A DNA stretch of 63,549 nt. It comes from Kineothrix sp. MSJ-39 (GTDB taxonomy: Bacteria; Bacillota; Clostridia; Lachnospirales; Lachnospiraceae). How positions within the stretch are numbered: position 1 is the stretch's first letter; each line of letters opens with the position of its first letter. The notes beneath the pieces were generated by a model, which saw only the letters and a list, made by a program, of their open reading frames with translations, made no database searches and had not been told where the DNA came from. Positions 50,441 through 60,674 of this stretch are shown one piece after another. The stretch lies in NCBI RefSeq assembly GCF_018917935.1, contig NZ_JAHLPN010000017.1, positions 1 to 63,549 on the forward strand, given 5' to 3'. A program made the position numbers and the translations under genes.

Positions 50441-52534
50441 CTAGTATAACTTTGCGCCCGCCGGGATATGGTTGTCTACCATGATCAGATGGAGTTCTTC
50501 TTCCTCTGAATCCTTGAGGTTGTTTACTGCGGAAAGCAGCATACCACAGGACTCAATGCCCATCATGGCTCTCGGTGGCAGGTTGGTAATCGCGATCAGC
50601 GTCTTGCCAACCAGCTCTTCCGGCTCATAATATGCATGAATTCCGGAAAGGATCGTTCTGTCTGTGCCTGTACCATCGTCAAGCGTAAACTGTAACAGCT
50701 TTTTGCTCTTCGGTACTGCAACACACTCTTTTACCTTAACAGCTCTGAAATCAGATTTGCTGAATGTATCGAAATCTACTGCATCTTCGAATAACGGCTC
50801 TACCTTGACATTGCTGAAATCGATCTTGTCATTCGGTGTAAAGAAACCATTGTTGTCATTTGCGCCTGCTGCCTGTCCTTCAACAGCTTCGCCGTCTGCC
50901 TGTGCATCACCGGCTTTTGCATACTTCTTATCGGAGTCCAGTGACTTCATGGTCGGGAACAGCAGGACATCACGGATCGCCGGTGAATCGGTCAGCAGCA
51001 TGACAAGTCTGTCGATACCGTATCCGATACCGCCTGTCGGTGGCATACCGATCTCCAGTGCATTTAAGAAGTCCTCATCTGTATGGTTGGCTTCTTCATC
51101 GCCGGCTTCAAAAGCTGCATCCTGTGCTGCGAAGCGCTCTCTCTGATCGATCGGATCGTTCAGCTCGGAATAAGCGTTACACATTTCCCATGTATTGATG
51201 AAAAGCTCGAAACGCTCTACCTTGCTTGGATCAGAAGGTTTCTTCTTTGTCAGCGGAGAAATAGCAACCGGATGATCCATAATAAACGTTGGCCGGATCA
51301 GCTCTTTCTCACAATATTCCTCAAAGAAGAGATTGATGATATCGCCCTTTGTATGGCGTTCTTCAAATTCGATGTTGTGCTCCTTGGCAAGTGCCTTGGC
51401 AGCTTCATCGCTTTCTACAGCATCAAAATCAATGCCTGCATATTTCTTGATGGCATCGTTCATGGTCAGGCGTGCAAACGGCTTACCAAAGTCAAGCTCG
51501 ATTCCGTTGTACGTGAACTTTGTGCTGCCGCATACCTTTTCTGCCAGATAACGGAACATGCTCTCTGTCAGTTCCATCATGCCTTCATAATCTGTATATG
51601 CCTGATATAATTCCATCAGTGTAAATTCCGGATTGTGTCTTGTGTCCACACCTTCATTACGGAATACACGACCTATCTCGTAAACCCGCTCAAGACCGCC
51701 TACGATCAGCCTCTTCAGATAAAGCTCCAGAGAAATACGAAGCTTTACATCTTCATTCAGTGCATTGTAATGCGTTTCGAACGGTCTTGCTGCTGCACCA
51801 CCTGCGTTGGCAACCAGCATCGGTGTTTCCACTTCCATGAAATCGCGTCCTGCGAGGAAATTACGGATCTCCTTGATGATCTGGGAGCGCTTGATGAAAA
51901 CTTCCTTGCTGTCCTGATTCATGATCAGATCCACATATCTCTGACGATAACGGGTATCGGTATCTGTCAGTCCGTGGAACTTCTCCGGCAGGATCTGTAA
52001 GCTCTTGGAGAGAAGTGTCATCTTCTCTGCATGAATAGAGATCTCGCCTGTTCTTGTACGGAATACAAAGCCTTCCAGTCCATAGATATCACCGATATCT
52101 GCTTTCTTGAAGTCTGCATAAGAGTCTTCTCCGATGGAATCTCTTGCTACATAAACCTGAATGCTTCCCTGTAAATCCTGAATGTTACAGAAAGATGCTT
52201 TTCCCATGACACGCTTGAACATCATACGGCCGGCAATCGCTACATGCAGAGGATGAGCGTCCATAATGGCACGTTTTGCTTCATAATCTGCCTTCAGTGC
52301 TTCCTTTGCCTGTTCTTCATCCATTCCGGATACATCCGGCTCTTTATGGTCCTTCAAAAGCTCTGCTTCATGTGCTTCATAAAGCTTCTTTACTTCCATG
52401 GAATGGTGTGTCTGATTAAACTTTGTTATCTGAAAAGGATCCTTTCCTGCCTGCTGCAGGTTCGCCAGCTTTTCACGACGAACCTGCAGCAGCTGGTTGA
52501 CATCCTGTGTCTGATTCTGATTCTTATCTCCCAC
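50441..52534 (-). CDS. lysS: lysyl-tRNA synthetase with C-terminal tRNA-binding domain
   Basis: The product (697 aa) is a class II LysRS: N-terminal OB anticodon-binding domain (about 70-170), then the catalytic domain with motif 2 ([20 protein letters not shown]) and motif 3 ([13 protein letters not shown]). An added C-terminal domain (about 580-697) of the EMAP-II/Trbp111 type follows ([25 protein letters not shown], then [15 protein letters not shown]), which binds tRNA. The total exceeds the usual 490-500 residues for this reason. The start is GTG 52534, nine bases after GGAG and just after the greA stop; no ATG fits. Confidence 0.94.
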   Translation of the reverse strand: MGDKNQNQTQDVNQLLQVRREKLANLQQAGKDPFQITKFNQTHHSMEVKKLYEAHEAELLKDHKEPDVSGMDEEQAKEALKADYEAKRAIMDAHPLHVAIAGRMMFKRVMGKASFCNIQDLQGSIQVYVARDSIGEDSYADFKKADIGDIYGLEGFVFRTRTGEISIHAEKMTLLSKSLQILPEKFHGLTDTDTRYRQRYVDLIMNQDSKEVFIKRSQIIKEIRNFLAGRDFMEVETPMLVANAGGAAARPFETHYNALNEDVKLRISLELYLKRLIVGGLERVYEIGRVFRNEGVDTRHNPEFTLMELYQAYTDYEGMMELTESMFRYLAEKVCGSTKFTYNGIELDFGKPFARLTMNDAIKKYAGIDFDAVESDEAAKALAKEHNIEFEERHTKGDIINLFFEEYCEKELIRPTFIMDHPVAISPLTKKKPSDPSKVERFELFINTWEMCNAYSELNDPIDQRERFAAQDAAFEAGDEEANHTDEDFLNALEIGMPPTGGIGYGIDRLVMLLTDSPAIRDVLLFPTMKSLDSDKKYAKAGDAQADGEAVEGQAAGANDNNGFFTPNDKIDFSNVKVEPLFEDAVDFDTFSKSDFRAVKVKECVAVPKSKKLLQFTLDDGTGTDRTILSGIHAYYEPEELVGKTLIAITNLPPRAMMGIESCGMLLSAVNNLKDSEEEELHLIMVDNHIPAGAKLY

Positions 52535-52538
52535 GTTC

Positions 52539-53033
52539 TTATACTCCTGCTCTCTGAATTTCAAGTACCTGATATTCCAATTCTCCACCAGGTGTTTCTA
52601 CCTTTACGATATCGCCTGTTTTGGCACCGATCAGTGCACGTCCTACAGGAGATTCATTGGAGATCTTTCCCTTTAAGCTGTTTGCCTCTGTAGAACCTAC
52701 GATCTTGTAATCAAGCTCCTGATTCATTTCGATATCTAAAATCTTGACCTGACAGCCAACGTTAATCTTGTCGAGATCTACTTCATCTTCTACGATAACT
52801 TCGGCATTTTTTAAGATTTTTTCCAGCTCATCAATTCGTGCTTCGATGTCACGCTGCTCATCTTTTGCTGCATCATACTCAGCATTTTCGGATAAGTCAC
52901 CCTGTGCTCTTGCTTCTTTGATCTTCTGCGCAACTTCCTGACGCTTAACGACCTTTAAATTTTCCAATTCATCTTCGTATTTCTTGAGACCTTCATAGGT
53001 TAAGATATTTTTCTTTGCTTCCACGACTTTCAT
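52539..53033 (-). CDS. greA: transcription elongation factor GreA
   Basis: The product (164 aa) rescues backtracked RNA polymerase by stimulating transcript cleavage. It has the N-terminal coiled coil with acidic tip ([23 protein letters not shown]) and the C-terminal FKBP-like domain. ATG 53033 touches an AAAGG site, so the GTG at 53024, nine bases on, may be the true start and gives the usual [13 protein letters not shown] beginning. A near-consensus promoter lies upstream, so greA-lysS can be expressed apart from the upstream genes. Confidence 0.93.
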   Translation of the reverse strand: MKVVEAKKNILTYEGLKKYEDELENLKVVKRQEVAQKIKEARAQGDLSENAEYDAAKDEQRDIEARIDELEKILKNAEVIVEDEVDLDKINVGCQVKILDIEMNQELDYKIVGSTEANSLKGKISNESPVGRALIGAKTGDIVKVETPGGELEYQVLEIQRAGV

Positions 53034-53083
53034 CCTTTCTTTGCTTTGATACAGCGGGCATCTGCCGCCACTTTAACTTAGAC

Positions 53084-53113
53084 ATTATAGCCCACTCAAA
53101 AAGGTACTGTCAA
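53084..53113 (-). promoter_or_regulatory. promoter of greA-lysS
   Basis: TTGACA (53113-53108), 18 bases, TATAAT (53089-53084). It lies within the last codons of the preceding gene. Confidence 0.75.
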
Positions 53114-53912
53114 GGTACTTTCGCAAGGTTTTACAGTGCATTCCGCACTCCTGCATCCCTCGGATTTTCCTTTTTGCACAGGAAGAATGTGCGGCAATAT
53201 ATACTGCTCCGGAAAATGCCACCGGAATCTCGCCGTTTTCGTCCAGAATGACCAGTTGTTCCCCTCTTCCTGCATCACCAGACTCATACTGTTGTATGGC
53301 TGCCAGATACAGAGGCAGCTTCCCATAGCCGCTGCAGCTTCCCACAAGTCCCGTTTCCTCATAGATCTCCTCCAGCATGTCTTCTGCCCTGTCCGTTCCG
53401 TATGCAGGAGCAAAAAAGACAAGTTCTCGCAGACAGAGTGCATGCTCCGCCAGAAACTGCGGCAGTTCATGATCCGTTTCCTCCGAAAGCAGGCAGAAAA
53501 GTGTGATCTGTCCCTGCTCCTCAAACAGTTTTCGCAGCATCGCCCTGCCAAAGGCAAGATAAAGTTTGCCGGGAAAATCCCACTTAAGCAGGTCTTCTCC
53601 CGGCAATCTCTTTTCCAGTGCTTCACTGGCTACTTTGTGCATGGGATCCAGAAAATCCACACACGCCGCTTGCGGTATTTCTTCTTTTTTATTTTTTTCA
53701 AATTTTCTTTTCCACAGATGGCGCAGCAATGTATGCAGGATCCGGTTGCTTTTCTTCTCCGCTTTTTTATGCCTGATCGTCCTGTCCGTCAGATGCTGCA
53801 GCAATTTTTCTTCCTTTATCCACACGCCCCAGATGCGGTAGTCTTCGATATCCACATAAGAAGGTGCTTTCTCCGGTTTTTCCCCCGTCAGGTAATAAAA
53901 ATAGTCGTCCAT
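53085..53912 (-). CDS. hypothetical protein between dusB and greA
   Basis: The product (275 aa) is soluble with no signal peptide. An N-terminal tract with DIEDYRIWGVWIKEEKLL is followed by a basic stretch (about 45-80), then alternating segments such as TLFCLLSEETDHELPQFL and RELVFFAPAYG that suggest a Rossmann-like fold. The end carries several Cys residues. I recognise no family. It starts nine bases after dusB and probably belongs to that operon. Confidence 0.6.
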   Translation of the reverse strand: MDDYFYYLTGEKPEKAPSYVDIEDYRIWGVWIKEEKLLQHLTDRTIRHKKAEKKSNRILHTLLRHLWKRKFEKNKKEEIPQAACVDFLDPMHKVASEALEKRLPGEDLLKWDFPGKLYLAFGRAMLRKLFEEQGQITLFCLLSEETDHELPQFLAEHALCLRELVFFAPAYGTDRAEDMLEEIYEETGLVGSCSGYGKLPLYLAAIQQYESGDAGRGEQLVILDENGEIPVAFSGAVYIAAHSSCAKRKIRGMQECGMHCKTLRKYLDSTFLSGL

Positions 53913-53920
53913 ATCACAGC

Positions 53921-54895
53921 TTATGCCGGAGAGAAAAGCTGTATGACTCTTTCACGCAGTTCTTCCATGCTTTCGATCTCGTTGATCTCGCCCCGCAGTC
54001 TGGCAGAATTTTTGAGTCCCGCCGAATACCATGCGATATGCTTACGCATTTCACGCACTGCGGTATATTCTCCTTTGTACTTGACCTGCAGGTCCGCATG
54101 TCTGAGTATTGTATCTCTGATCAGTGTTAGCGACGGCTTATCCGGCTGTTTCCCTGTTTCCAGAAAAGACGCGATCTGTCCGAAAATAAACGGATTTCCC
54201 CGCGCCGCACGCCCGATCATAATACCGTCACAGCCTGTCTGTTTCAACATCGTAGCCGCCGAAGCGCAGTCTGTGATATCACCGTTTCCGATGACCGGAA
54301 CAGAAACTGCCTCTTTGACCTGTCTGATGATCTCCCAGTCTGCCTTGCCCGCATAATACTGCTCTCTGGTCCGTCCATGCACAGCGATCGCGGAAACGCC
54401 GCTGGCTTCTGCGATCTTTGCGATCTCTACCGCGTTGACATGTGCATCATCAAAGCCCTTGCGGATCTTGACCGTTACCGGCTTTTGAATCGCCTTTACG
54501 GTTTTGGTCAGGATCTCTTCCACCAGCTTCGGATTTTTCATCAGTGCGGAGCCTTCTCCGTTATTGACTACCTTTGGCACCGGACAGCCCATATTGATGT
54601 CCAGAATATCAAACGGCTTTTCCTCGATCTTTTTCGCCATTTCACTGATAATATCAGGATCTGAGCCAAACAACTGCAGCGAAACCGGCTTTTCCTCCGG
54701 ATGGATCTCCATCAGCAGCTCTGTATTTTTATTGTTATAATAGATCGCCTTTGCCGATACCATCTCCATACAGAGAAGTCCTGCCCCGTACTCTTTGCAG
54801 AGCAAACGAAATGGCAGGTCTGTTACACCTGCCATCGGAGCCAGTACAACCGGATTTTCAAGGCTGACATTTCCTATTTTCAGCTTTTTATTCAT
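53921..54895 (-). CDS. dusB: tRNA-dihydrouridine synthase DusB
   Basis: The product (324 aa) reduces uridines in the tRNA D-loop using FMN and NADPH. The TIM-barrel signatures are [24 protein letters not shown], the catalytic Cys in [12 protein letters not shown] (about 99), [15 protein letters not shown] and [13 protein letters not shown]. It overlaps coaX by eight bases. Confidence 0.94.
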   Translation of the reverse strand: MNKKLKIGNVSLENPVVLAPMAGVTDLPFRLLCKEYGAGLLCMEMVSAKAIYYNNKNTELLMEIHPEEKPVSLQLFGSDPDIISEMAKKIEEKPFDILDINMGCPVPKVVNNGEGSALMKNPKLVEEILTKTVKAIQKPVTVKIRKGFDDAHVNAVEIAKIAEASGVSAIAVHGRTREQYYAGKADWEIIRQVKEAVSVPVIGNGDITDCASAATMLKQTGCDGIMIGRAARGNPFIFGQIASFLETGKQPDKPSLTLIRDTILRHADLQVKYKGEYTAVREMRKHIAWYSAGLKNSARLRGEINEIESMEELRERVIQLFSPA

Positions 54896-55673
54896 GCTTC
54901 TTTTCCTGTCTGTTTTTCTGGTAAATGATCCGCAGTCCGTCCAGTGTCAGCGTCGAATCATAATAATCAATCAGCGCAGTTTCTTTGGAAATCGCTCTTC
55001 CCAGACCGCCTGTTGCAACAACCTTCATATTATCACAGCCCGTTTCCTTTTTCATCTGGCGGATGATATATTCCGTCTGTCCGATCTGTCCGTACATGAT
55101 ACCTGCCTGCATGCTCGTTACCGTATCGCCCGCTAAAATACTGTCCGGTTTTTTGATCTCAAATGCCGGCAGTTTTGCTGCATTTTCAGAAAGTGCCGCA
55201 GCGGAAATACGGATTCCGGGCGCAGTTACCCCTGCCATCAAACAGCCATCCTCCGATACATAATCGTAAGTTGTCGCCGTACCGAAATCCAGCACCAGGA
55301 TCGGTCCGCCGTATTTCTCATAGGCAGCGACCGCATCTACCACACGGTCTGCACCAAGCTCCCGCGGATTCTTCGTCTTTACCTGGATCCCTGATTTTGT
55401 CCCCGGTCCGACTACGATCGGATTCGTTCCGATATAACGGATCATGGCACTTGTCAGCGAATGCATCACGTTTGGTACAACACTTGCCACAATGCTGCCT
55501 TCAATATCAGTCCGCTTTACCCCGTTCATATGCAGCAGATCACGGATCACGATCCCGTATTCATCCGAGGTACGCTGTACCTTTGTCGTCATACGGAATG
55601 TTGTCACAAGTTTTTCTTCTTCATATGCGCCAAACGTAATATTTGTGTTTCCCACATCCAGTACTAATATCAT
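54888..55673 (-). CDS. coaX: type III pantothenate kinase
   Basis: The product (261 aa) phosphorylates pantothenate, the first step of coenzyme A synthesis. It has the ASKHA-fold marks: [35 protein letters not shown] and [16 protein letters not shown] 55685 touches GGAGG directly, so ATG 55673, 12 bases on, is more likely and is the family start. Its start codon follows the stop of the DUF6145 gene by one base. Confidence 0.93.
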   Translation of the reverse strand: MILVLDVGNTNITFGAYEEEKLVTTFRMTTKVQRTSDEYGIVIRDLLHMNGVKRTDIEGSIVASVVPNVMHSLTSAMIRYIGTNPIVVGPGTKSGIQVKTKNPRELGADRVVDAVAAYEKYGGPILVLDFGTATTYDYVSEDGCLMAGVTAPGIRISAAALSENAAKLPAFEIKKPDSILAGDTVTSMQAGIMYGQIGQTEYIIRQMKKETGCDNMKVVATGGLGRAISKETALIDYYDSTLTLDGLRIIYQKNRQEKKHE

Positions 55674-55674
55674 C

Positions 55675-56055
55675 TTACGTTTCATCCTCCAGTGTAATAT
55701 CTTCTTTCAGTACAAATACTCTGTAGAAAAGCTGCAGCTCCTCAAACAGCGTCTGTCTGTGCCTGCGGATCTCACTCACCAGCAGTCCTGCTGTGATATC
55801 ATCATATAAAATATCCTCTTCCGCAGCCTCTGTCTCCATGGAAATGCTGCCATCCGGTTCAAACACGATCAGGAAAACGCCACCTGCTTCTTCTGTAAAC
55901 AACACACAGATGATATGCAATTCTTCCTTAACCGATTCCGGTACGGAATCAAACAGTGGATTGAAATAGTATTTTTTTTCGTATGCATTGGAACCGCACA
56001 GAACAATTCTGCCGTCTGCCATACGGTCTTTCATTTGCAGATCAGACATAGCCAT
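55675..56055 (-). CDS. DUF6145 family protein
   Basis: The product (126 aa) is a small soluble protein conserved in Lachnospiraceae between birA and coaX. It has the stretch [19 protein letters not shown] and an acidic C-terminal half with helix [17 protein letters not shown]. No function is known. GAGG lies five bases before ATG 56055, which overlaps the end of birA. Confidence 0.75.
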   Translation of the reverse strand: MAMSDLQMKDRMADGRIVLCGSNAYEKKYYFNPLFDSVPESVKEELHIICVLFTEEAGGVFLIVFEPDGSISMETEAAEEDILYDDITAGLLVSEIRRHRQTLFEELQLFYRVFVLKEDITLEDET

Positions 56056-57022
56056 ATATTCCTCTTACGGAAACTTCACCGGCATATACCTCCGTCACGC
56101 TTCCGTCTTCCTTTTTTACTAAAAGCTCACCGCTCTTGTTGATACCAAGCGCTGTTCCCGAAAACTCACCCTTCGGATCCAGAACACGTACCTGCGCATT
56201 CCGGTTCACCAGTCTGTCATTGTATTCTTCCAGAATGGCGGAAAGATCGCCAGCCTGTATAAACTTCTCATAATAGTTTTCAAAATATGACATCACCGCA
56301 GCGATCACAGATGCCCTCTGCACAGGATGTCCCATTTCAATACAGAGAGAGGTTGCTGTTTTTGCAATCTCCTCCGGGAACTCTGTCTGATTGACATTAA
56401 TACCGACACCAATGATCACATGATTGATGTAATCCAGCTCCGCACTCATTTCCGTCAGAATGCCACAGATCTTTTTCTGATGCAATACAACATCGTTCGG
56501 CCACTTGATCCCTGTTTCCTGTCCTGTCACCTCTGCAATACCGTCACAGACCGCAAGTGCCATGACAAGTGTCAGCATGGAAGCCTTATTCGGTGAGATC
56601 TCCGGTTTTAGGCCAAGAGACATAAAAATGGCATGTCCGCTTGGAGATTCCCAGCTTCTGCCTCTGCGTCCTTTGCCTGCACGCTGCATATCCGCCACCA
56701 CAAGTGTACCCTGCACACCCTCTTCTTCCATATACCGCTTGCAGTCCGTATTGGTCGAATCCGTCACATCATAGTAATAAAGCTTTCTTGCCATATAGTC
56801 TGTGGTCAGTCTGCTCTCTATTTCACTGACAGAAAGGATATCCGGTGTCTGCAGAAGATGATAGCCTTTATTCGGAACCGCTTCGATCTGATAGCCTTCC
56901 TCCTTCAACTGGTTCATCACCTTCCAGACTGCTGTCCGGGAAACACCAAGTGTTTCACAGATCTGCTGTCCGGACAGATATCCGTCCTGTTCTCTGAGTA
57001 ATTTTAATATTTCCGTTTTCAT
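56042..57022 (-). CDS. birA: biotin ligase/biotin operon repressor BirA
   Basis: The product (326 aa) has an N-terminal winged helix (1-60, GQQICETLGVSRTAVWKVMNQL), the biotin-ligase core (GKGRRGRSWESPSGHAIFMSL; GIKWPNDVVLHQKKICGIL) and a C-terminal SH3-like domain. It attaches biotin to carboxylases and, in its DNA-binding form, represses biotin genes. ATG 57022 follows an AGGA site; a TTG at 57043 inside argF is also open. Confidence 0.93.
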   Translation of the reverse strand: MKTEILKLLREQDGYLSGQQICETLGVSRTAVWKVMNQLKEEGYQIEAVPNKGYHLLQTPDILSVSEIESRLTTDYMARKLYYYDVTDSTNTDCKRYMEEEGVQGTLVVADMQRAGKGRRGRSWESPSGHAIFMSLGLKPEISPNKASMLTLVMALAVCDGIAEVTGQETGIKWPNDVVLHQKKICGILTEMSAELDYINHVIIGVGINVNQTEFPEEIAKTATSLCIEMGHPVQRASVIAAVMSYFENYYEKFIQAGDLSAILEEYNDRLVNRNAQVRVLDPKGEFSGTALGINKSGELLVKKEDGSVTEVYAGEVSVRGIYGYV

Positions 57023-57032
57023 TATCCTGTCC

Positions 57033-58031
57033 TTATGCGCCAAGTGTTGCTGCCATCACGGCCTTGATCGTATGCATACGGTTTTCTGCTTCGTCAAATA
57101 CAACAGACTGCTCTGATTCAAACACTTCATCCGTTACTTCCATTTCAGTTACGCCGAACTGCTCGCCTTTTTCTTTTCCGATCTTCGTCTTCAGGTCATG
57201 GAATGCAGGCAGACAATGCATAAAAATGGCTCCTTCAGCCGCATTGTCCATCAGCTTTTTGTTGACCTGATAAGGGGAAAGATCTCTGATCCTTTCTGCC
57301 CAGACTGCATCAGGTTCTCCCATGGAAACCCATACATCTGTGTAAATAACATCTGCGTCCTTTGTACCTTCCATCGGATCTTCCGTAAAGGTCAGCTTTG
57401 CACCTGTTTCTTTTGCGATCTCTTCACAGGTTTTGATCAGTTCCTGATCCGGGAAGTAAGCCTTTGGTGCGCAGGCTCTGAAATCCATACCAAGCTTTGC
57501 GCAGGTTACCATCCAGGAATTTCCCATATTATAACGGGCATCTCCCATATATGCAAGTTTTACGCCTTTGATCCTGCCCAGTTTTTCACGGATCGTCAGA
57601 ATATCTGCCAGCATCTGGGTCGGATGGAATTCATTTGTCAGTCCGTTCCAGACAGGCACTTTGGAATACTGTGCAAGTTCTTCCACGATAGACTGGTCAA
57701 ATCCTCTGTACTCGATACCGTCATACATGCCTGCAAGCACTCTTGCGGTATCTGCAATACTCTCTTTTTTACCGATCTGGGAACCTGTCGGGTCCAGATA
57801 AGTCGTTCCCATACCAAGATCATGCGCTGCCACTTCAAAAGAGCAGCGTGTTCTGGTGGATGTCTTTTCAAAGATCAGTGCTACATTTTTACCATGCAGG
57901 CTGTCATGCAGTTTTCCCTTTTTCTTCATTTCCTTGTATTCTGCTGCCAGATCGACCAGATACAGGATCTCCTCCGGTGTATAATCAAGCAGTTTCAAAA
58001 AATCGCGTCCTTTTAAATCTATCTTACTCAT
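57033..58031 (-). CDS. argF: ornithine carbamoyltransferase
   Basis: The product (332 aa) makes citrulline from ornithine and carbamoyl phosphate. Motifs are [11 protein letters not shown] (carbamoyl phosphate), FHPTQMLAD and [10 protein letters not shown] near the C-terminus. The sequence alone does not separate the anabolic (ArgF) from the catabolic (ArcB) role, and no arcA or arcC is near, so the anabolic role is favoured. It heads a run of eight same-strand genes ending in lysS. Confidence 0.92.
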   Translation of the reverse strand: MSKIDLKGRDFLKLLDYTPEEILYLVDLAAEYKEMKKKGKLHDSLHGKNVALIFEKTSTRTRCSFEVAAHDLGMGTTYLDPTGSQIGKKESIADTARVLAGMYDGIEYRGFDQSIVEELAQYSKVPVWNGLTNEFHPTQMLADILTIREKLGRIKGVKLAYMGDARYNMGNSWMVTCAKLGMDFRACAPKAYFPDQELIKTCEEIAKETGAKLTFTEDPMEGTKDADVIYTDVWVSMGEPDAVWAERIRDLSPYQVNKKLMDNAAEGAIFMHCLPAFHDLKTKIGKEKGEQFGVTEMEVTDEVFESEQSVVFDEAENRMHTIKAVMAATLGA

Positions 58032-58100
58032 ATGCTGTCCTTTCCTATCTGTTTCTGTCTGTAAATATATTTCCGGCTGCTATTTAGCACCATATTCCCG

Positions 58101-58135
58101 AATAAAGGGATCACTTCTTACGAAGCCATCCCTTT
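58101..58135 (-). terminator. terminator of the NfeD/SPFH operon
   Basis: AAAGGGAT and ATCCCTTT (58104-58111, 58128-58135) enclose CTTC-GTAA-GAAG on the minus strand; TTTATTCGG follows. The GTAA-capped inner stem and the neighbouring 16-base block (about 58082-58097) resemble part of the palindromic element at 6123-6265. Confidence 0.65.
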
Positions 58136-58166
58136 ACCTGTTTCCTACAGTTTTATTTTAAACTTC

Positions 58167-59090
58167 TTACTTTGAAATTACTTCTTTAAAAGTGGTTGCC
58201 AGTGATGCAACCCCCTGCAGGTCGGAAGGGATAATGATCTTTGTGGATTCTCCCTCAGCAACCTTTTCCAGTGCCTCCAGACTCTTGATCTGCAGAACCT
58301 TTTCATCTGCGCCTGCTTCACGGATCATGCGGATACCGTCTGCATTTGCCTGCTGTACCTTTAAGATTGCAGCAGCTTCACCTTCTGCCTCGCGGATCAT
58401 CTTTTCCTTCTGTGCTTCCGCACGCAGGATAGCAGACTGCTTTTCAGCCTCTGCTTCCAGAATTGCAGATTCTTTCTTACCTTCTGCAACAAGGATCGTA
58501 GACTTCTTCTCACCTTCCGCACGCAGGATGGATTCACGTCTTTCACGCTCTGCCTTCATCTGCTTCTCCATTGCATCCTGAATTGCTGCAGGTGGGATGA
58601 TGTTTTTCAGCTCTACACGGTTTACTTTGATACCCCATGGGTCAGTTGCAATATCCAGTGTTGTGCTCATCTTTGTATTGATGATCTCTCTGGATGTCAG
58701 TGTCTGGTCAAGTTCCATATCACCGATGATGTTACGAAGTGTTGTAGCTGTCAGGTTTTCGATTGCCATGATCGGATTCTCAACACCGTATGCAAACAGC
58801 TTCGGATCTGTGATCTGGTAAAATACAACAGTATCGATTCGCATGGTAACGTTATCTTTTGTGATAACCGGCTGTGGTGCGAAATCCACTACCTGCTCTT
58901 TTAATACAACTCTTTTGGCGATCTTATCAATAAAAGGCGTCTTAAAATGAAGTCCTACAGACCATGTTCCCTGATAAGCGCCCAGACGCTCCACTACATA
59001 AGCCTGTGCCTGCGGTACGATCTTAATACAACTTGCAAGTACCCAGATCACGATTACAAGTAAAACAAGTGCGGTAATAAGTGTTCCCAT
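58167..59090 (-). CDS. SPFH-domain (stomatin/QmcA-like) membrane protein
   Basis: The product (307 aa) has an N-terminal membrane helix (about 3-25), an SPFH/Band-7 domain (about 30-200; VVERLGAYQGTWSVGLHFKTPF, PQPVITKDNVTMRIDTVVFYQITDP) and a long coiled coil with repeating KKESAILEAEAEKQSAILRAEA units. Such proteins form membrane microdomains together with NfeD partners. GAGG precedes the start, and nfeD is two bases upstream. Confidence 0.9.
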   Translation of the reverse strand: MGTLITALVLLVIVIWVLASCIKIVPQAQAYVVERLGAYQGTWSVGLHFKTPFIDKIAKRVVLKEQVVDFAPQPVITKDNVTMRIDTVVFYQITDPKLFAYGVENPIMAIENLTATTLRNIIGDMELDQTLTSREIINTKMSTTLDIATDPWGIKVNRVELKNIIPPAAIQDAMEKQMKAERERRESILRAEGEKKSTILVAEGKKESAILEAEAEKQSAILRAEAQKEKMIREAEGEAAAILKVQQANADGIRMIREAGADEKVLQIKSLEALEKVAEGESTKIIIPSDLQGVASLATTFKEVISK

Positions 59091-59092
59091 TT

Positions 59093-59557
59093 TTAATCCT
59101 CTTTTCTTTCTTCAACAATTAGTTTTACGCCGTCGATCGCCTTTACGATCACAACGCTTCCTACCGGAATTTTCACTCCGTTTTTCTCCGTCCTTGCAGT
59201 CCATTCTTTTCCCTGCAATGTCACACGACCGATCTGTTCCAGATTGTCGATCTCACCAACAACGATCGCTTCCTGTCCGATCAGGCTTTCAATATTGGTC
59301 CTGACTCTGTCTTTATTGAAATATTTGACTGCGATCGGTCTGGTAAATAACAGCAGTATGAAAGATACCAGAATGAAGCTGACGACCTGCACCGGAAACG
59401 GTACGGAAAACATAGCCAGAATAGCTGCAATAAGCGCGCCGCCTGCAAACCAGATTGTTGTCAGTCCCATCGTTGCAATTTCAATCACGATGCATACTAC
59501 AAGTACTGCCAGCCAGAATAATGACTGTGACGTAGAAAGTAATCCCAATAATGTCAT
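59093..59557 (-). CDS. NfeD family protein
   Basis: The product (154 aa) is the short NfeD form: two to three membrane helices (about 10-75) and a C-terminal OB fold (about 85-150; GQEAIVVGEIDNLEQIGRVTLQGKEW). It is the standard partner of SPFH proteins. AAAGGAG precedes ATG 59557. A small ACAGGC/GCCTGT hairpin lies in its leader. Confidence 0.88.
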   Translation of the reverse strand: MTLLGLLSTSQSLFWLAVLVVCIVIEIATMGLTTIWFAGGALIAAILAMFSVPFPVQVVSFILVSFILLLFTRPIAVKYFNKDRVRTNIESLIGQEAIVVGEIDNLEQIGRVTLQGKEWTARTEKNGVKIPVGSVVIVKAIDGVKLIVEERKED

Positions 59558-59612
59558 CTGCTTCTCCTTTCCCCTTTTGACTTCTGTTTACAGGCTCTGC
59601 CTGTATAAAGGA

Positions 59613-59645
59613 ATCATACTATACTTTGCCTGTTTATTCAAGCAA
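59613..59645 (-). promoter_or_regulatory. promoter of the nfeD operon
   Basis: Two overlapping choices are seen: TTGAAT (59641-59636), 17 bases, TATGAT (59618-59613); and TTGCTT (59645-59640), 16 bases, TATAGT (59623-59618). Confidence 0.55.
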
Positions 59646-59668
59646 TTTACCCCGTATTTACATTTCAT

Positions 59669-60517
59669 TTACCGGGCAATAAACAATACACCGAGCGTTC
59701 CCGGCCCACAATGGCTGGAAACAACGCCTCCTGCTCTTGTCTCCAGTACTTCTTCAAAAACACCCAGCCCTTCCAGATAACTTCTTGTCTCCTCGACAAT
59801 GGCTCTGTCGCAGCCGGAATGTGTGATAAAAACCCGCTCCGGTCTTGCGAGGCGCAGTTCATCCTCCATATCCGTCACATAAGCACGCACTACAGACGCC
59901 AGCTTTCCTCTGTATTTTTTTGCCACACCCATGGCGCCGTCTTTTACCAGAATCTTTGGATGCAGTTTCAGCACACTGCCTGCCAGAGTTGCCACACCAC
60001 TGCATCTGCCTCCTCTGTGGAGATAGGTCAGCGTATCCACCACAAAGCTGGCTCTGACACGTGGACGCAGATCATAGATCCGTTCCGTGATCTCCACGGC
60101 AGTTTTGCCTTCCTGTGCCATCTGTGCTGCCTCCACCACCAGAAGCCCGATCCCGGTGGACAGATTTTCCGAATCGATCACCGTCACCAGACCATCCGCA
60201 TGCAGTTCTTCCACTGCAAGCCGCATCACATTTCCCGAGGTGGACATGCTGTCCGAGATGGAAAAACAGATCACTTCTCTTTCCGCCTCCACAAACGGCC
60301 GGATCAGTGCAATTGCCTGCTCAAGCCCCGGTGCTGAAGTTTTCGGCGTTGTCTTATGTGCATCGGACCATGCAAAGATCTCTTCCGGTGTAATGGTCTT
60401 TCCGTCCTCATATTCTTCCTCTCCTAACAAAATATGCAAAGGCAGGATGGATATATCATACTTTTGGATCAGTTCTTCTGAAAGGTCACATGTACTGTCT
60501 GCAATTATTTTTACCAT
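59669..60517 (-). CDS. DegV family fatty-acid-binding protein
   Basis: The product (282 aa) has the DegV start (VKIIADSTCDLSEELIQKY), the TSAPGLEQAI loop, SDSMSTSGNVMRLA as lipid carboxylate site and the GAGGVVSSHCGPGTLGV-like end. DegV/FakB proteins bind a fatty acid for phosphorylation by FakA; no fakA is in the window. It has its own promoter. Confidence 0.9.
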   Translation of the reverse strand: MVKIIADSTCDLSEELIQKYDISILPLHILLGEEEYEDGKTITPEEIFAWSDAHKTTPKTSAPGLEQAIALIRPFVEAEREVICFSISDSMSTSGNVMRLAVEELHADGLVTVIDSENLSTGIGLLVVEAAQMAQEGKTAVEITERIYDLRPRVRASFVVDTLTYLHRGGRCSGVATLAGSVLKLHPKILVKDGAMGVAKKYRGKLASVVRAYVTDMEDELRLARPERVFITHSGCDRAIVEETRSYLEGLGVFEEVLETRAGGVVSSHCGPGTLGVLFIAR

Positions 60518-60549
60518 TTCACTTTCCTTCTTTTCATTTCTTTGCGCTC

Positions 60550-60578
60550 ATTATACTCATAAAATGCCCATCTAGCAA
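60550..60578 (-). promoter_or_regulatory. promoter of the degV gene
   Basis: TTGCTA (60578-60573), 17 bases, TATAAT (60555-60550), about 35 bases before the start codon. Confidence 0.7.
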
Positions 60579-60608
60579 GTATACCACTCTAAAACACAGA
60601 GACGAAAC

Positions 60609-60660
60609 ATAAAAAAGCCGTTACTCCAGAGCAATGCCTGCATCTGAAATAACAGCTTTT
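60609..60660 (-). terminator. terminator of the cell wall hydrolase gene
   Basis: AAAGCTGTTA pairs with TAACGGCTTT (one mismatch) around an inner CAGA/TCTG-containing loop. On the minus strand TTTTTTATG follows. Confidence 0.8.
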
Positions 60661-60674
60661 ATCAATTTCTATAT

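Noticed and set aside
52535-53083. lysine or T-box leader for lysS
   Set aside because: lysS follows greA with no leader space, and no T-box core sequence is present upstream of greA.
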